A DNA stretch of 64,000 nucleotides from the NCBI RefSeq assembly GCF_040954835.1, contig NC_090709.1:40652975-40716974 (forward strand). The letters are read 5' to 3'. The translations under genes were made by a program, and so were the position numbers. Below, piece by piece: positions 60,761-64,000 of the stretch; position 1 is the first letter of the stretch; each line of letters begins with the position of its first letter. The notes beneath the pieces are model-generated. The model did no database searches and was not told the origin of the DNA. It saw only the letters and a program-made list of their open reading frames with translations. This stretch comes from Lepisosteus oculatus (Eukaryota; Chordata; Actinopteri; Semionotiformes; Lepisosteidae).

Positions 60761-61620
60761 GGTCACCTATGAAAAAAGTCCAGGTGTATGTCCTATGATG
60801 GACTGGTGTCCTGTCCAGGGTGTGTGTGTGTTCTATGATGGACTGGTGTCCTGTCCAGGGTGTTTGTGTGTGTGTGTCCTATGATGGACTGGTGTCCTGT
60901 CCAGGGTGTGTGAGTGTGTGTGTGTCCTGTGAGGGACTGGTGTCCTGTCCAGGGTGTGTGATTGTGTCTCCTGTGATGGACTGGTGTCCTGTCCAGGGTG
61001 TGTGATTGTGTCTCCTGTGATGGACTGGTGTCCTGTCCAGGCGGTGTGAGTGTGTGTGTGTCTCCTGTGATGGACTGGTGTCCTGTCCAGGCGGTGTGAG
61101 TGTGTGTGTGTGTGTCCTGTAATGGACTGGTGTCCTGTCCAGGGTGTGTGAGTGTGTGTGTGTCCTGTGAGGGACTGGTGTCCTATCCAGGGTTTGTGTC
61201 TCCTGAGACGGACTGGTGTCCTGTCCAGGGTGTGTGAGTGTGTCCTGTGATGGATTGGTGTCCTGTCCAGGGTGTGTGAGTGTGTGCTGTGATGGATTGG
61301 TGTCCTGTCCAGGGTGTGTGAGTGTGTGCTGTGATGGACTGGTGTCCTGTCCAGGGTGTGTGAGTGTGTGCTGTGATGGACTGGTGTCCTGTCCAGGGTG
61401 TGTGAGTGTGTCCTGTGATTGACTGGTGTCCTGTCCAGGGTGTGTGAGTGTGTCCTGTGATTGACTGGTGTCCTGTCCAGGGTGTGTGAGTGTGTCCTGT
61501 GATTGACTGGTGTCCTGTCCAGGGGGTGTGTGTGTGTGTCCTGTGATGGACTGGTGTCCTGTCCAGAGTGTGTGAGTGTGTGTGAGTGTATCCTGTGATG
61601 GACTGGTGTCCTGTCCAGGT
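60761..61620 (-). repeat. ctgtccagg minisatellite, fourth block
   Basis: About 17 units ending in gtccaggttgaaccccct and tatccc, the inverted edge of the parent dispersed element. Confidence 0.93.
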
Positions 61621-62025
61621 TGAACCCCCTTTGATTGCTGGGATAGCCTCCAGCTCCCCCTCCTCACTGTACTTGGACAGAATGTCCTGCTCTGTGTCCA
61701 GCTGGCTCTTTCCTCACAGGGGTGTTTTGCTGGTGGACCGGCCAGTCCCAGCTGCGGTCAGACTGGTGGACAAGCTCCGTAGATGCCCAGGTTTGTGTTG
61801 TGCTTGATCCTCCTGTCTTTCAGCAGCGGCTGTAAGTCCACCAGTGGGCAGTGGATCGGTGAGGATTGTGTGTGGGTCTGTGTGCCTGGGCTCACGTGTT
61901 CATCTGTGGACGGGTGTTTCAGAATGTCCCGCCGGTGTGAACGAGTGGGTGTTTTTCTCTGGGTGCCCCTGCGAGACATCGACCTGAAGCCACGCCGGAT
62001 GTGTGCGCCTCCGTCGCTTCTCCAG
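61621..62025. other. Unique spacer before second exon-like copy
   Basis: The first part is the inverted edge of the dispersed element. From about 61980 it matches the upstream flank of copy 1 (aagccacgccgga). Confidence 0.45.
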
Positions 62026-62141
62026 ACGCTCAGGAGCTCTTCAGGAAGAGAGCCGGCAGAGGTCTGAAGTGGATCTCCTGGACTCCCCCCTGACCGGTCT
62101 GCTCCCAGTCCTGACCTGGACTCCGGGATTCGCTGTGGGAG
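62026..62141 (+). CDS. Exon-like segment, copy 2
   Basis: 116 nt with the same splice signals and open frame as 53924-54039 (LQEESRQRSEVDLLD). The identity extends about 40 nt upstream and 25 nt downstream. Confidence 0.4.
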
Positions 62142-62169
62142 GTGAGTCTTGGATCAGGAGTCGAACCAG

Positions 62170-63140
62170 CCATGATCATTCAGAATGCACGATGGGTACT
62201 GCAGTATTCTAAATGCGTAATATGTAAAATAATATAATAATACTGTATAATATGTACATGGCGCGCTCCAGTGTGTTTTTTTAATATTCCGTTGCAGGAC
62301 TGCACTAACGTAGAAAACCACCGGGTGGCGCAGTGAAGCATCTGGGCTGCACCCGGAAACACCTGGTTTCTCATCCCGGTCAGTGCTCGGCTCCGCAGGG
62401 ACAGTGTCCTTCCGATTATAGAATTTGTTTACTCTTTTGACGTTCGTTACCTTCCTCTCGGGCATGAGGGTATGTTGCGTATTTAAAAATACGTGTTTGG
62501 TTCGCAAAACAAAATAACTTCGCCGTATATATATATAAAAAAAAATAGTTTTATAGCTGGCGATGTATGCGATATGAGGAAGTTTGGAAGAGGGTAGAGA
62601 GGAGGAGAGGGGGTAGCTGATGGGTTTCGAGATGTGGTTTTCTGTGATGCCGGCACCTGGTGTTCACAATAGGAGCTGCATTTTTTACTTGCTATCGGGC
62701 CGAATCTGATTATAGTTCTGAATGAACTCGCGGGCCGTTTCAGTAACAGTGGCGGGCTGCTGCAGTTTGGATACCCCTGATCTAGAGAGAGTCAGAGTTT
62801 GATTGATATTTTTTTTTATCATGATGAATGTATTTCACTCATACTGCACTGATGTGGCTTGAAAACCCCACGCTGTTGTTTCGCTGAGACTGACTCGACC
62901 AGGAGCGCACATGTGTGCGACTCACAATATTGGGCGATACACAGCAGAACCCCAGTTCTGTTCGCCGTTGTATGAAGTTACAAAAGATACAAAATTTAAA
63001 AGAAATCTGGAATCTCGTTTTAAAATAACGAGGACTCATAAACCCTACTGTGCTTCACACCTGCGTATCGGATCATGTTTTTATGATACGGAGGGTGTAA
63101 TGTAGATGGGACATTTGTGCACAATTTGATGTACAATTAC
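62170..63140. other. Intergenic, no gene seen
   Basis: AT-rich. cgggtggcgcagtgaag near 62323 recalls a tRNA-derived SINE head, but no B box follows. Confidence 0.35.
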
Positions 63141-63149
63141 TATTGGCTG

Positions 63150-64000
63150 AATTCAATGGATTGGGAAAAAATAACGCGAATGTGGCATGTTCAAGAGTTT
63201 GGGCACCCTTCGAGTTGATGAATATTTATATTTTTAAGTCTTCGAAAACCTGATTGAATTCTTATGCCTCAAATGAAGCCAGGTGAAGACAATTCAAGAG
63301 TTGAATAAATACTCTCTAGATGTTGTGCTCTCAACATGACTCTCAACAACCACGGGCTCCTCGAAGCAGCTGACAGAGGACTGGAAAATGAAGATCATGG
63401 ACTCTTACAGAGCAGAAGGTGGATGTGAAGAGGTATCTAAATACTTCCGGTTTGGGATGTCCACTGTCGGGAACATCGTTCAGAACTGGGAGTTAAGGGG
63501 AACTGTTGGCAGTCAAGGCAGGATCCGGAAGACCCAGGAGCATCTCTGATAGAGCTGCTGGTAAACTGGTCAGATCCCACCGATCCCTGCAGAGCACCTG
63601 CAGAGGGGTTCAGCTGAGACTGGAGTAGTGGTCCACAAGTCCCCAGTTCAGCGCTGCTCACCGCATGGGAGAGCTGTCAGCAGGAAACCTTCCCTTCGAC
63701 CTCCTCACAGTGCAGAGCCATACTTAGACGAGCCAGAAATCCTTTGGAACAGAGTGCTGTGGGCTGATGAAACAAAAATTGAACTTTTCGGCCACAACCA
63801 GAAAAGATTCACTTGGAGGAAAACAGGTGAGGCATCTGAAGAAGAGAGCAGCTTGCCAAGCGTTCAGCATGGTGGTGGATCTGTTATGCTCTGGGGTGGT
63901 GTGGCAGCCAGCAGCGCAGGGAATACAGTTAGGGAGGAGGGAAGAAAGGATTCAACTCCATCCCAGCAAATCCTGGAAGCTGATGTCCCAGAGTCAGAGA
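63150..64000 (+). pseudogene. Degenerate Tc1/mariner transposase, cut by window edge
   Basis: agagtttgggcaccctt near 63193 resembles a Tc1-type terminal region. Transposase pieces follow in broken frames: an N-terminal HTH-like part (SYRAEGGCEEVSKYFRFGMS) near 63400, then the DDE region with WADETKIELFGHNQKRFTW and GGGSVMLWGGVA near 63755-63910. A stop after QEHL and frame shifts between the pieces show it is dead. Confidence 0.8.

Noticed and set aside
62315-62400. tRNA gene or SINE head (gggtggcgcagtg)
   Set aside because: No B box or cloverleaf could be formed downstream.

Overview
The window looks like genomic DNA of a ray-finned fish. The reasons are intron-split, phase-1 immunoglobulin and C-type-lectin exons, tRNA-derived SINEs, LINE 3' tails, a Tc1-type transposase remnant, a CpG-island promoter, and very dense GC-rich minisatellites. 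A non-teleost fish such as a gar or bowfin is my guess, held weakly. By rough count about half of the 64 kb is tandem repeat, so most long open frames here are repeat artefacts. The genes had to be built exon by exon from splice sites and phases.

Left part (1-20 kb): an immunoglobulin-superfamily cluster. Positions 1-2183 and about 4183-7042 are inverted copies of one another. Each carries a leader exon, a minisatellite intron and a V-set exon, so two paralogues are transcribed head to head. The right copy continues into a complete six-exon gene (4316-8915) for a predicted type I membrane protein of 444 aa: V domain, three V-like domains without the canonical cysteines, a TM helix and almost no tail. 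The left copy runs off the window and has four tandem leader exons. On the minus strand from 19372 to 12314 lies a second, clean five-exon gene of 227 aa: leader, one V domain, TM, linker, and a tail with an ITIM and an ITSM-like motif. It is a predicted inhibitory receptor.

Middle part (22-46.5 kb): two minus-strand tandem C-type-lectin genes from a segmental duplication. The upstream gene (46448-39869) is complete in six exons (1005 aa): leader, two CTLDs, a 2049-nt in-frame Thr/Pro/Ser VNTR exon, and two short C-terminal exons. It has no TM helix and is probably secreted. Its sister (29541-24916) has leader plus three CTLDs and no recognisable 3' end. The two copies differ most in the loop after the QPD sugar-binding motif of CTLD2.

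Right part (46.5-64 kb): minisatellites, a 1.1-1.6 kb tandem segmental duplication (48.6 and 50.1 kb), a TATA-less CpG-island promoter near 51.95 kb, a duplicated 116-nt exon-like segment (53924 and 62026) on either side of about 7.5 kb of interleaved minisatellites, and a degenerate Tc1 element at the right edge.

The genes form a plausible innate immune-receptor neighbourhood: paired or ligand-like IgSF proteins, an ITIM receptor and mucin-stalked soluble lectins. Tandem repeats fill their introns and, in one case, build the protein itself. All gene models are read by eye from the sequence; none is confirmed by transcripts or searches.
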